DNA of 48,597 bases, from positions 1 through 48,597 of IMG/VR virus record IMGVR_UViG_3300033551_000007. The stretch is one strand, 5' to 3'. A program made the translations under genes and the position numbers. The notes beneath the pieces are model-generated. The model was not told the DNA's origin, did not search any database, and saw nothing but the letters and a program-made list of their open reading frames with translations. Positions 7,075 to 14,705 of the stretch are shown here, in pieces; positions within the stretch are counted from its first letter, which is position 1; each line of letters begins with the position of its first letter. Source of the stretch: a virus.

Positions 7075-7802
7075 TCCTGCAATTCCTCTTCCAATTGACG
7101 CCAGAGCGCCGGGTGTGAACAGTCGCGCAGTACGTCCAGTAGTGCCAGGGCCTCAGCCCGATACACCGGCCAGAACTTCGGGTCGTGCTCACGGATCGAC
7201 CGCGTGTTGCTGATCAGGTCGGCCAGTTTCACCGACTGGGATAGCGGGTGCACTTGGGCGAGCCGCTCACACTCTCGGGCTTTTCGGTATGCGCGGTTTC
7301 CCGAGAAAACTGGCACCTGATCTGTCAGGTCGTGCACGTGCCAGGCGACGCCAGGGCCGAATACACGGTTGATTGTCGAGTGGTCAATGCGCGTATCCTC
7401 AACCACATCATGCAGCCACGCGGCGGCCAGCATCGCGTCGTCGGTCACCCCGGCCCGCTTGAGCAGTGCGACGACCTCGGCCGGGTGCACTATGTACGGC
7501 TCACCCGTGTACCGCCGCACCTGCAGGCCAATGGCGATGTCGATAGCGGCCTCCGCCTCTTCTTTGAACTCGAAGTCTATCCAACCATCCGTTACTCCGA
7601 GGGTCCCGTTCAAAACCTCAGGAGACATTAGGTAGCGGTAGCGACGGGCGTCTGCCCTAAGCCGATCAAGCTCAGCGTCCCGCTCGTTCAGCAGCGCTTG
7701 CAGGCCGTCGATTACTGCCCGAGCGTCGTCATATCGGACCCACTGCCCATCCGCTTTCTGGCACGGCTGACCCACGCGCCACCACATCTCAAATCGTTTC
7801 AT
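7071..7802 (-). CDS. RelA/SpoT-type HD hydrolase with phage N-terminal region
   Basis: 243 residues from ATG 7802 (ACGGAG nine bases upstream; overlaps the preceding stop). Residues about 34-60 are a phage-type coiled segment ending DARRYRYLMS. From about residue 97 the protein reads YTGEPYIVHPAEVVALL, then WLHDVVEDT (HD pair 131-132) and SVKLADLISNTRSI, the metal-binding pattern of (p)ppGpp hydrolases of the SpoT/MESH1 type. There is no synthetase domain. Removing host alarmone during infection is a plausible role but inferred; related HD enzymes act on other nucleotides. Confidence 0.7.
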   Translation of the reverse strand: MKRFEMWWRVGQPCQKADGQWVRYDDARAVIDGLQALLNERDAELDRLRADARRYRYLMSPEVLNGTLGVTDGWIDFEFKEEAEAAIDIAIGLQVRRYTGEPYIVHPAEVVALLKRAGVTDDAMLAAAWLHDVVEDTRIDHSTINRVFGPGVAWHVHDLTDQVPVFSGNRAYRKARECERLAQVHPLSQSVKLADLISNTRSIREHDPKFWPVYRAEALALLDVLRDCSHPALWRQLEEELQE

Positions 7803-7993
7803 CGCTTCAATCTCCGTTCCATCTTTTCCATGGCTGCCCGCACACGCGCAGGGGCTGTTCGTTTGCATTGCGCCTCATACTCGTTCGGCGCGGTCGGCTC
7901 GAGCCAATCGTCCTGAACAGAACCGGTGTGCCGCCGATCCCACTCGCGCGCCTGGGCGCTGTCAGCTGAGAGTTCCTGTTTCTGCCGGCTCAT
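7799..7993 (-). CDS. Small charged hypothetical protein
   Basis: 64 residues, rich in Glu, Arg and Gln, predicted helical, no membrane segment. Overlaps the HD hydrolase by four bases and the upstream gene by 32 bases. No family recognised. Confidence 0.5.
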   Translation of the reverse strand: MSRQKQELSADSAQAREWDRRHTGSVQDDWLEPTAPNEYEAQCKRTAPARVRAAMEKMERRLKR

Positions 7994-8147
7994 ACGTCAC
8001 CTTAAACGCCAGGGTGCTGCGGTCTGCGAAAATGAACACCTTGCGATGCGCCGACGGGGTCGACTTGTACGCGCAGTTCGCCACAGCTGCTTCGTACGGG
8101 TCGTCGGCCTGGGCGCAGCGCTCGGCGATAGTTTGATTGTCGGTCAT
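7962..8147 (-). CDS. Small hypothetical protein
   Basis: 61 residues. The start overlaps the upstream stop (ATGA) and the 3' end overlaps the next gene by 32 bases. Helical N-terminus followed by beta strands (KVFIFADRSTLAFKVTYE). No family recognised. Confidence 0.5.
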   Translation of the reverse strand: MTDNQTIAERCAQADDPYEAAVANCAYKSTPSAHRKVFIFADRSTLAFKVTYEPAETGTLS

Positions 8148-8527
8148 GGGTGTCCGCTCATAAGGTCGTCGGGGTGCACGCCGAACAGCGCGGCGATAGG
8201 TTCAGACAAGGCCTCGCGAAGGCCAGAAAGCTTGCCTTCAAGATCGTCTACCCGTGCTTGTAGGCCAGCGAGGCCCGGGTCCTCTGCCATGCGCGCCGCC
8301 GCATCGTACGTCCGGTTCGACACGTACGAAAGGTCCCCATACCCCGACAGGCTGTAGCCGATAAGCTGGGCAAACTGCTCGCGGTCATCCTGAGCGAACT
8401 CAAGGCACGCCAGGTCGTTCAAGTTGATTTTGCCGTTGTCGAGCAAGTGCCGAACAATGGCGTTTTCCTTGAAGCGCAGAACCCCCGAGCTATCAGGTAC
8501 TAGCGGTTGAATAGGATGCTTTGCCAT
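8144..8527 (-). CDS. Conserved phage protein (RFKENAIVRHLLD type)
   Basis: 127 residues. Segments VLRFKENAIVRHLLDNG, INLNDLACLEF, REQFAQLIGYSLSGYGDLSYV and a C-terminal coiled coil are typical of a small protein found in many phages and plasmids of Proteobacteria; its function is unknown. ATG 8527 follows ACGGAGTTACTCGAA. First gene after promoter 8561-8589. Confidence 0.75.
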   Translation of the reverse strand: MAKHPIQPLVPDSSGVLRFKENAIVRHLLDNGKINLNDLACLEFAQDDREQFAQLIGYSLSGYGDLSYVSNRTYDAAARMAEDPGLAGLQARVDDLEGKLSGLREALSEPIAALFGVHPDDLMSGHP

Positions 8528-8560
8528 TTCGAGTAACTCCGTTTCGTTGAATGTGCGCTC

Positions 8561-8589
8561 ATTATGCGGCCCGTTTTATTTCCTGTCAA
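8561..8589 (-). promoter_or_regulatory. Sigma70-type promoter, shared early family
   Basis: Minus strand: TTGACA, 17-base spacer, CATAAT, then GAGCGCAC and the AACGAAACGGAG leader. It lies just beyond the terminator of the primase gene. Confidence 0.85.
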
Positions 8590-8592
8590 ACG

Positions 8593-8615
8593 AAAAAGCG
8601 CCCGGTTAGGGGCGC
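8593..8615 (-). terminator. Rho-independent terminator after the primase-helicase
   Basis: Minus strand: GCGCCC, 6-base loop, GGGCGC, then TTTTT. It follows the stop of the gene at 8622. Confidence 0.85.
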
Positions 8616-8621
8616 CATTCG

Positions 8622-11234
8622 TCAGCTCTTTTTAACACACCACTTAGTCACCCCGCCCTTACCGACCCCGCCCGCCGTGAAGTGCATCCCGTCGACCTTG
8701 CGGCCTTTCATGCGCCGCAGCCAGTAGCCGAACTGTGCCGGGTCCTGCCGCCCTTTGAACGTGGTTATCAGCCCATACACCTCCTGCCACTCAGCGGCTA
8801 TCTCGCCCTCGAACGGGTGGGCTGCCAGATCGCGCAACAGCATGGCCTCATCACCGAACCGCTCGCACCACACGGTCAGCATTCGGCGCAGAAGCATGGT
8901 CTCGCCGTCCTCCGCCTGGGCCTCTTTCAGCGTCTGCAGCGGGTCTGCGAACCCGAGCCACAGTACGCAGTTGCGCACCAGGCGGTTCCACTGTTCAAAC
9001 GACGCCATGCCCTCGCGGCTCTGCAGCGGCATACCAGCAGCCTGGTACGAAACGATCAGATCGAGCAGATCCGCCCGGTATTCGGCCAGGTTGCCGCGGA
9101 TCACCTCGCGCGGGTCGAAATCGTGCCGCTGGGTCTCGGGGTTCTCCGGGCTATCCAGTACGATTGACAGCACCCGGCGCACCACGTCGCCGCGCAGTTC
9201 GACGTTGTTGCCGTTCAGCACCCACAGCGCCCGGTTGCTGACCGATACCAGTTTCATGCCACCCAGCCCACGCGCCCGGTACGACTCGCTGGTCATGGCC
9301 GAGCAGAACGTGGCGTTAGGCTTGAGCACCGACATGACGTTGTCGAACAACACGCCGCGCGGACCCTCGAGCAGCATCGAAATGAGGGTCTTGCCCTGCT
9401 CGGCCGGATCGTCGGGCAGCGTGAGCGGTGCGGTCGACCCAGTGGCGGCGATCATCAGCGCCTCGGACAGCAGCGTTTTACCCGTGCCGTGCACCTGGGC
9501 ATTGACCAAGAACGCCGGCGCGGTGTCCAGGGCTGGCCGTACGACCGCCGTCAGCAGCGCAGCCACCAGGGTACCGCGCGCCGCGTCGTTGGCGAACGGG
9601 AACTCACGGAACGGCGCCCACACCCGAGCCTTGCACGCTTCGAGTTCCGCTCCCGCAAGTGCGCGAGGCTCCCGGTCAACTGCGCGCAGCAGGAACAGTC
9701 CGGTGGCCTCGTCCAGGCCCGGCGCGGTGATCACCGAACCGTCGGGCCGTGCCGTAGGCATCGGCACCGCCGCTTTGATCGAGCGGACGCCGGGGTACTC
9801 ACCGTGGCCCAGTAGGCGGCGCGCCAGGGTCTCGGGGCACTTGGCCGCCGCCCCCTTGCCGCCCTTCGTGAGCTGCAGGAACGTTTCCAGCAGGTGCGAC
9901 AGACTGTGCACATCATGGTCAAGGATCCGACCGTCAGCGGTCACCCGCACCAGCAGGCCATCCCGTTCGAACAGGCCGGGCAGGTGCTGGAACATTCCGA
10001 GGCACACCCGGAAGGCGTGCACCAGGGTGCCGTCGTCCACCGGTACCGCCGGTTGGTCGGCCATCACGATCGCCTGCTCAGGCGTTTTCGGCTTGACCGT
10101 GTACCAGGTTGTGCGGCCGGCACAGGCGCGGGCCACAGCGTCACGATCAACGGCCCGGCCGCCCAGTGCGAGGATTTCCGCTACGCGCTCGCAGTTACTG
10201 CCGCAGCGCCAGGCCAGGTCGTCGAGCACGTCACCGCCAGCCTGCCAGCGCGCAGCGAACCCGCGATGGTCGTCGGCTAGCATGTCGCCCAGCATGTCTG
10301 CCGCCGGCGCGTCAGCCTTGAAATTGGCTACCGGCTCAGTCGTCCACACCGCAGCAGCCGGAGCCGGAAGTTCGGCAGGCACGCCAGCGGCGGTAAATGC
10401 TGCCAGTGGATCGACCTGGTTCTGTTCGGCGGTGAGTCCCGCGTCGTGCAGCAGGCTGCCGATGGTCCGCAGGCCTACGCCGTCCGAGGTCCACTCGTTC
10501 CATTTGTCATCGAACTGGCCGTCGTCGTGCCGAGGGTCCTGGGCAGACCACTCGCGGCACAGCTCATAACCCAGTTCGTCCGCGCCCTCGGTTGTATCGG
10601 CCCAGTGGCGAACCGAGGCTATCGTCCCAACCCACTGCGGGTACGGACAGTCGGCCGGGATCAAGGCCAGGGCCTGGCGTATACGGTCAACGTCCGCCAG
10701 GTTACCGGTGCGCGGGGCCTCGGAGGTGGTCGCTCGGGCCTGTTTCACCAAGAACCCCGGGATGGGCGCCGGCTGTGCGTCGTGACCGTTAACCCACTCA
10801 TAACGGCTGCCGTTCGGGTGCAAGCTGGGCGGCAGTACTGCATATCCGTTGTACTTGCCGTCGACACCCTGAGCGGGCGCGCCTGAGTATCGGACAGTCG
10901 GCAGGTTCGGCGCGGCAAAATACAGGTGGTAGCCGCCGCCAGGGCTGGCCACGCGCATAGCTGAATCGACCGGTGGCAGGCTCGCAACGCCTTCGGTGCC
11001 ACCATTACGTGGGTCAACGTCGAACACGTAGAGACCGCCGCAGCTGGCGGAAGGTTTTACCCCGATGTTGGCCTCAGGGTGCGCAGCCCACCACGCGTCG
11101 ATGCGCGCAAGATCGGTCGTCGCCTCGGTCGAGCCGGTCGAGCCAGCGAAGGGTGATTTAGTGCCAGGAACGAGGGGGAAAATAGCGAAGCCCCGCCCGG
11201 CGTAGTAACGGGCCCACTGGTGCAGGGGGCTCAT
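8622..11234 (-). CDS. Prim-pol / helicase replication protein
   Basis: 870 residues. Residues 1-165 are a bifunctional primase-polymerase (archaeo-eukaryotic primase) domain: WARYYAGRGFAIFPLVPGTK, ANIGVKPSASCGGLYVFDVDP with the catalytic D-x-D, and GYHLYF. Residues about 195-290 resemble a PriCT-type domain (CPYPQWVGTIASVRHW...WSAQDPRHDDGQFD). The C-terminal half is a P-loop ATPase with Walker A QVHGTGKT at about 580-590, a GVLFDNV strand and an Arg-rich GLGGMKLVSVSNRALWVLNGNN segment, as in phage D5/DUF927-type helicases. One protein therefore likely primes and unwinds. No intein in its P-loop. Confidence 0.85.
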   Translation of the reverse strand: MSPLHQWARYYAGRGFAIFPLVPGTKSPFAGSTGSTEATTDLARIDAWWAAHPEANIGVKPSASCGGLYVFDVDPRNGGTEGVASLPPVDSAMRVASPGGGYHLYFAAPNLPTVRYSGAPAQGVDGKYNGYAVLPPSLHPNGSRYEWVNGHDAQPAPIPGFLVKQARATTSEAPRTGNLADVDRIRQALALIPADCPYPQWVGTIASVRHWADTTEGADELGYELCREWSAQDPRHDDGQFDDKWNEWTSDGVGLRTIGSLLHDAGLTAEQNQVDPLAAFTAAGVPAELPAPAAAVWTTEPVANFKADAPAADMLGDMLADDHRGFAARWQAGGDVLDDLAWRCGSNCERVAEILALGGRAVDRDAVARACAGRTTWYTVKPKTPEQAIVMADQPAVPVDDGTLVHAFRVCLGMFQHLPGLFERDGLLVRVTADGRILDHDVHSLSHLLETFLQLTKGGKGAAAKCPETLARRLLGHGEYPGVRSIKAAVPMPTARPDGSVITAPGLDEATGLFLLRAVDREPRALAGAELEACKARVWAPFREFPFANDAARGTLVAALLTAVVRPALDTAPAFLVNAQVHGTGKTLLSEALMIAATGSTAPLTLPDDPAEQGKTLISMLLEGPRGVLFDNVMSVLKPNATFCSAMTSESYRARGLGGMKLVSVSNRALWVLNGNNVELRGDVVRRVLSIVLDSPENPETQRHDFDPREVIRGNLAEYRADLLDLIVSYQAAGMPLQSREGMASFEQWNRLVRNCVLWLGFADPLQTLKEAQAEDGETMLLRRMLTVWCERFGDEAMLLRDLAAHPFEGEIAAEWQEVYGLITTFKGRQDPAQFGYWLRRMKGRKVDGMHFTAGGVGKGGVTKWCVKKS

Positions 11235-11482
11235 ACTGATTTTACCGTAAAGGTCAAACTGTCGAGCCGACCAATCTGTTTTTTCAGTGAGGCGATTTTT
11301 CTGTGACGCATTTCGTCCGCCCGCGCTAGCGCCCCCGCCTCACTATCGAACCATTCGCCCTTGTGGGCGAACTGCATGAATCGGCCTTTGCCGGTACGGT
11401 ACGTGAGCATGCCGTCTGAGGAGTCCCCCTCTACAAGCTGAACACCGGCGGTCAGAGCGTACTTCGTCACCCAAGCTCTCAT
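11231..11482 (-). CDS. Small hypothetical protein
   Basis: 83 residues. Beta-rich first half (YRTGKGRFMQFAHKGEWFDSE) and basic helical second half. It overlaps the primase start and the HTH gene's stop by four bases each, so it is co-translated with the replication protein. No family recognised. Confidence 0.6.
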   Translation of the reverse strand: MRAWVTKYALTAGVQLVEGDSSDGMLTYRTGKGRFMQFAHKGEWFDSEAGALARADEMRHRKIASLKKQIGRLDSLTFTVKSV

Positions 11483-11847
11483 ACCCCACCCCCGACCTGA
11501 CGTTCGTGCAGCATCATCGCGTAGTTGCCCACGCTCGCGTAATCCTGCTGAGCGGCGGCCCGCGCCAGCAGATCGTGCAGTTCATCCACCGGGCAGCCCT
11601 CCCACCCGTGTTTACCTTCGGCGCGACCCTTGGCCATCTTGTCCCGCATGGCGCTGGTGAAACGGGTAATCGCTGCGTCGTCGGTCGTCATGCTGCAGCC
11701 GGTGGCGGCGAGTACGGCGACCACATCGAAGCGCATCAGGTCTCCGAACCGGTGGTGCGGGATAGAGCCCTGCGCGGCCAGGCGCTGAACGTGCCGGACG
11801 GACAGCCCCAGCAGCTCGGCAAGTTGTTTAGCGTCAACAAAAGTCAC
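11479..11847 (-). CDS. Excisionase-like HTH protein
   Basis: 122 residues from GTG 11847 (GGAGG seven bases upstream). Residues 3-50 are a MerR/excisionase-type winged helix (VDAKQLAELLGLSVRHVQRL, then a GSIPHHRFGDLMRFD wing). The C-terminal part (MRDKMAKGRAEGKHGWEGCP...NYAMMLHERQ) is a widespread phage segment of unknown role. No integrase was found, so it is more likely a regulator or replication accessory factor. It heads the primase operon. Confidence 0.65.
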   Translation of the reverse strand: MTFVDAKQLAELLGLSVRHVQRLAAQGSIPHHRFGDLMRFDVVAVLAATGCSMTTDDAAITRFTSAMRDKMAKGRAEGKHGWEGCPVDELHDLLARAAAQQDYASVGNYAMMLHERQVGGGV

Positions 11848-11885
11848 AATGCGTCCTCCGCGTTATTTTGCGACATGGTACGGCA

Positions 11886-11912
11886 ATAAAAAGCCCCGTG
11901 CAATGACGGGGC
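11886..11912 (-). terminator. Rho-independent terminator
   Basis: Minus strand: GCCCCGT, 6-base loop, ACGGGGC, then TTTTT. It ends the ThyX-containing operon and separates it from the primase operon. Confidence 0.85.
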
Positions 11913-11926
11913 GCTGAAAAGTTCCG

Positions 11927-12277
11927 TTAGAACAACGGGTCGTCGTAAGTGAGATCAGGCGGCGGTCCTTGCATAAGGCTGACAGCTTCGGCGGCTACCT
12001 GAGCGGCGGCCAGGTCTCGTTCCAAGTAGCTGAGACGGCGTCTGACACGTATGCAATAGCTCTCCCAAGCCAGCTCGCGGGTAGGGTAGCAGTGCCGTTT
12101 TCGGCTTGTCTTAGAAACCCACCGGCGCTCTTGGAAAGCCGGGTCGTAGGATTTCTGCCAATCCGGCACAACCCAGTAACCGTGCTCCGTCTCTTTTACG
12201 CACACGAACCGATCGAGCCAAAAGCGCGGCTTGCCGTCTTCGAACCAGGCGGTCGAGTAACGATAGTGGTCAGTCAT
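11927..12277 (-). CDS. Hypothetical phage protein
   Basis: 116 residues from ATG 12277, overlapping the ThyX stop by four bases. Aromatic-rich N-terminus (YRYSTAWFEDGKPRFWLDRFVC, a beta domain) then a helix (AWESYCIRVRRRLSYLERDLAAA). The second half resembles small phage proteins with a KTSRKRHCYPT segment; function unknown. Confidence 0.65.
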   Translation of the reverse strand: MTDHYRYSTAWFEDGKPRFWLDRFVCVKETEHGYWVVPDWQKSYDPAFQERRWVSKTSRKRHCYPTRELAWESYCIRVRRRLSYLERDLAAAQVAAEAVSLMQGPPPDLTYDDPLF

Positions 12278-13242
12278 TGGTTCACCCACACTTCCGCCAC
12301 ATCGGAGCAGGCCACCGCCAGGGACATTTGCCGCACCACTTCGCCCGCCTCGGCCTGGGCGTGCCCATCGGCCCGCAGATCGTGCAGGCGCTTCAACGTG
12401 GCCAGGCTGTACGTGAAGTACCCTTGAGTCTCCATCGCTTGCAGGAGCGCCCAGCGCGCTTGCTCAGGCGCCACGCCGATGCGGATCATCGCAGCGTAGG
12501 CGAACCGGCTGACCTCACGCGCCGTTGCGAACAGCAGTCGTGCGAGTCGTTGGTTGCCGTAGTTCAGCGCACCGCCGCTGCCCTGCTTGATGTTGCCAAC
12601 CGGCCGTGCGCGCCAGTTGACCGGTGTATCGAACGTGGGGGCCTCATCGACATAGCGGCGGCTGACTTCGTTCAGCGCCAGCCCGACCATCGTTTTCTGG
12701 ATCTGCCGCACGACCGGGATTGGCGCGGTGAGGCGGAACGTAACGTCGATGAACCGCGGGTCGGTTTCGTCAGCATCGAGGATGGGTCGGGCCACCCCGG
12801 TACCTAACTGACCGACCCATAGCTCTGCGGGCAAGGTTGTGTTCAATTGGTTTGTCTGCTCAGGGAACAGCCGGTAAAGCGACTGAAGCACAACGCCGGC
12901 AGAGTTAGCGGCAACCAAGCCCGAGCGTAGCCAACAGGCCCAGCCCCACACCGAATGGCGCGCCTTGATGCGCAAGAAACCCCTGCCGTCGCGATACTTG
13001 GAGAACACGAACCCGGCGAGGTGTGTTTCGGTTGCACGGCTCAAGTCAAGGTCATAGTACGGCGCGTCGATCGTCATACGGGCATGAGTGTATGGCGTGA
13101 AGTGGTTTTCGCGCGCCAGGTACGCCAGCAGCCGCCGGTCAGTATCCGGATCGAACGTGCCGTGATGCTTGGCCATGCTCACGCGGGCCGAGTTGACGGC
13201 GAGCAGGTCGCCATTGCTGCGGTCGATCAGTTCGACTTTCAT
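12274..13242 (-). CDS. thyX: ThyX-family protein with degenerate signature motif
   Basis: 322 residues, longer than the usual 220-260 of flavin-dependent thymidylate synthases, which methylate dUMP. Family features: ARVSMAK (20-25), LARENHFTPYTHARMTI (42-58), DVTFRLTAPIPVVRQI (166-181), NEVSRRY (191-197), PEQARWALLQAMET and a C-terminal LHDLRADGHAQAE. Two oddities stand out. The RHR of the RHRx7-8S motif is K183-T184-M185 here, and an insertion of about 100 residues separates the substrate-binding N-part from the motif strand. Membership of the fold is fairly sure; canonical activity is not. It might have another pyrimidine substrate, be an inactive partner, or be a working variant. Confidence 0.72.
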   Translation of the reverse strand: MKVELIDRSNGDLLAVNSARVSMAKHHGTFDPDTDRRLLAYLARENHFTPYTHARMTIDAPYYDLDLSRATETHLAGFVFSKYRDGRGFLRIKARHSVWGWACWLRSGLVAANSAGVVLQSLYRLFPEQTNQLNTTLPAELWVGQLGTGVARPILDADETDPRFIDVTFRLTAPIPVVRQIQKTMVGLALNEVSRRYVDEAPTFDTPVNWRARPVGNIKQGSGGALNYGNQRLARLLFATAREVSRFAYAAMIRIGVAPEQARWALLQAMETQGYFTYSLATLKRLHDLRADGHAQAEAGEVVRQMSLAVACSDVAEVWVNQ

Positions 13243-13538
13243 CAGTAGGTTCTCTTTTGTCCAGGCTCAAGCGGCCAGTGTTTTTCGGTTTTGCAGCCGG
13301 TGCACAGTTTCGTGTCGGTGCTGTGCATGGGTACCAGGTGTTCGCCCGGGCAGCACGTCGAGGGTTTCGTGGCGGCGGGAGCGGCGGCCGGTGCGCGGCG
13401 GTTCCAGGCGTCCTGCGATTGCGATTCAGACCCATGCACCTGGGTCGAACAGTTACAACTGGCGCACTGCACCCAAAAAGCACCGTCGTACTGCATATCC
13501 AATATTTCGTCACTTCCGCAGAACGGGCAGGCCTTCAC
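13242..13538 (-). CDS. Lar-like zinc-ribbon protein
   Basis: 98 residues from GTG 13538 (AAGGAG eight bases upstream). KACPFCGSDEI, then QCASCNCSTQ and SQSQDAWNRRA, is the pattern of the restriction-alleviation protein Lar family common in phages. A second zinc pair follows near the end (CTGCKTE). Overlaps ThyX by one base (TGATG). Anti-restriction is the textbook role of Lar; most phage members are untested. Confidence 0.65.
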   Translation of the reverse strand: MKACPFCGSDEILDMQYDGAFWVQCASCNCSTQVHGSESQSQDAWNRRAPAAAPAATKPSTCCPGEHLVPMHSTDTKLCTGCKTEKHWPLEPGQKRTY

Positions 13539-13879
13539 AATACTCGCTCCTTCGTATGGCCGCAGTGGCCGCAATACCAGTAGTGCCCGCCGAACCGCAT
13601 CGGTTTCATGTGGCAGCGCGGCGGTACCGGAGCCTCACAGCCGAGCAGTTCGCGGGTGTTGTCCAGCAGCTGCCAGGCGCACGCCAGCACGCGGCTGTCG
13701 TTCGGCAAGGCGGCCAGGGCTTTCAGTTTCGGGCGGTGCTCATACGGCGCCCGTGGCCGGATGCGCCGTGCGGTATCGCGTAGTGCCTGAGCCGTACCGT
13801 GGAACTTGAGCGCAAGCGCCATGGTCAGCACCACATCAAGCGAATTGAGCGGCGTGCTCGTCGTGTTTCCGTGTTTCAT
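13535..13879 (-). CDS. Hypothetical protein with C-terminal zinc ribbon
   Basis: 114 residues. The first 80 are helical; the C-terminus reads RCHMKPMRF...YWYCGHCGHTK, a likely zinc ribbon. It overlaps neighbours on both sides by four bases. No family recognised. Confidence 0.6.
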   Translation of the reverse strand: MKHGNTTSTPLNSLDVVLTMALALKFHGTAQALRDTARRIRPRAPYEHRPKLKALAALPNDSRVLACAWQLLDNTRELLGCEAPVPPRCHMKPMRFGGHYWYCGHCGHTKERVL

Positions 13880-13977
13880 ACGTCAGGCTCATCAGTGATT
13901 GCGCCGCATACGCGGCATTCGTATTCGCCCGAGGCGATTCGGCGGTACTCGTGCTGGCAGAGGTAAGTGAGTTTCAT
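13876..13977 (-). CDS. Tiny zinc-ribbon protein
   Basis: 33 residues: MKLTYLCQHEYRRIASGEY followed by ECRVCGAITDE, with Cys-x-His and CxxC pairs that can bind one zinc. ATG 13977 overlaps the previous stop and TGA 13876 overlaps the next start, giving perfect coupling on both sides. Confidence 0.6.
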   Translation of the reverse strand: MKLTYLCQHEYRRIASGEYECRVCGAITDEPDV

Positions 13978-14615
13978 TTCTTTTTCAGCCCCCGCAGCGG
14001 CATGACTACTGCGACTTCACCGTTGTCACCTTCGAAAAGCATGGAGTCATTCGGGCCGTCAATCGAACCTCGGGTGCAGCGGGAGGCTGCCAGTTCGAAT
14101 TGCTCCGGGATAAAATCAGCCGACTTATCGCCTTGCGTCACTCGTAACCTGCCCTTACCCGTAATTTCCTGGAGCATCCAGTCTAGGGGCACTGTGTTCC
14201 GGTCTGGAATGATTCGCGGGTAGTCGGGAAACTTTCCGGGGTGCCCCGCAGGGGATGCTTCGCAGTCCTCTTGCAGATCCCACACTTTCACCATACTGAC
14301 CGGGTCGTAAAGGCCGCGCGGCAGTTCGCTAGGCGCTTTGTGCAGAACGTGCCCGTCAGTCGCTACAATCTCTGAACCGGTAGCACAAACAAAACGCAGG
14401 TAAGCGCGAATATCTTTCTTCGCGGCCGCGGAGGCAACCCAGGCTTCGACGGTCTTCCCTTTCGGCGCTTTCGGCATGAACCAGGCGAGTAGCTTCGCCA
14501 GCTCTTGCCGGCTTTCCGGATGTCTTTCAGCGAGCGCTGCGACGATAGTTTCGGCCTCGTCTTTTTTGACAGATCCGCGGTACTTGAATGCATCTGCGTA
14601 GAGTGAACTAGTCAT
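13974..14615 (-). CDS. Possible sliding-clamp-like protein
   Basis: 213 residues. SEIVATDGHVLHKAPSELP (about 105-123), PDYPRIIPDRNTVPLDW and the C-terminal EGDNGEVAVVMPLRGL resemble the beta-clamp-like proteins of some phages, in which a xATDGHRLH strand and a DYPxIIP segment recur. The length would give fewer domains than bacterial DnaN. Assignment is by motif recall, not alignment. ATG 14615 follows ACGGAGCTACGAA. It is the first gene of the operon that ends with ThyX, suggesting a DNA-metabolism role. Confidence 0.45.
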   Translation of the reverse strand: MTSSLYADAFKYRGSVKKDEAETIVAALAERHPESRQELAKLLAWFMPKAPKGKTVEAWVASAAAKKDIRAYLRFVCATGSEIVATDGHVLHKAPSELPRGLYDPVSMVKVWDLQEDCEASPAGHPGKFPDYPRIIPDRNTVPLDWMLQEITGKGRLRVTQGDKSADFIPEQFELAASRCTRGSIDGPNDSMLFEGDNGEVAVVMPLRGLKKK

Positions 14616-14647
14616 TTCGTAGCTCCGTTTGCGTTTCGAATGAGCGC

Positions 14648-14676
14648 AATATACGCCCTGTTAATTCTATCGTCAA
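14648..14676 (-). promoter_or_regulatory. Sigma70-type promoter, shared early family
   Basis: Minus strand: TTGACG, 17-base spacer, TATATT, then GCGCTC and an AACGCAAACGGAG leader. Drives the operon 14615-11927. Confidence 0.8.
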
Positions 14677-14700
14677 ACAAAAGCGGCCACTCGGACCGCC
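14677..14700 (-). terminator. Rho-independent terminator
   Basis: Minus strand: GCGGTCC, short loop, GGCCGC (one unpaired T), then TTTTG. It ends the HTH regulator gene just before the next promoter. Confidence 0.65.
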
Positions 14701-14705
14701 TTTAA

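Noticed and set aside
8755-10569. A 604-residue open plus-strand frame opposite the prim-pol/helicase
   Set aside because: Ser/Arg/Thr-rich, no motif, directly opposite a clear enzyme gene.
11479-11847. Evidence for lysogeny from the excisionase-like HTH protein
   Set aside because: No integrase, repressor or attachment site was recognised, and this HTH fold is common in lytic phages too.
11848-11890. Possible promoter and inverted repeat (TTATT...GCAATAA) before the excisionase-like gene
   Set aside because: The -35/-10 spacing is poor and the repeat imperfect; reported here only as a weak candidate for the primase operon promoter, which must lie nearby or be read through from upstream.
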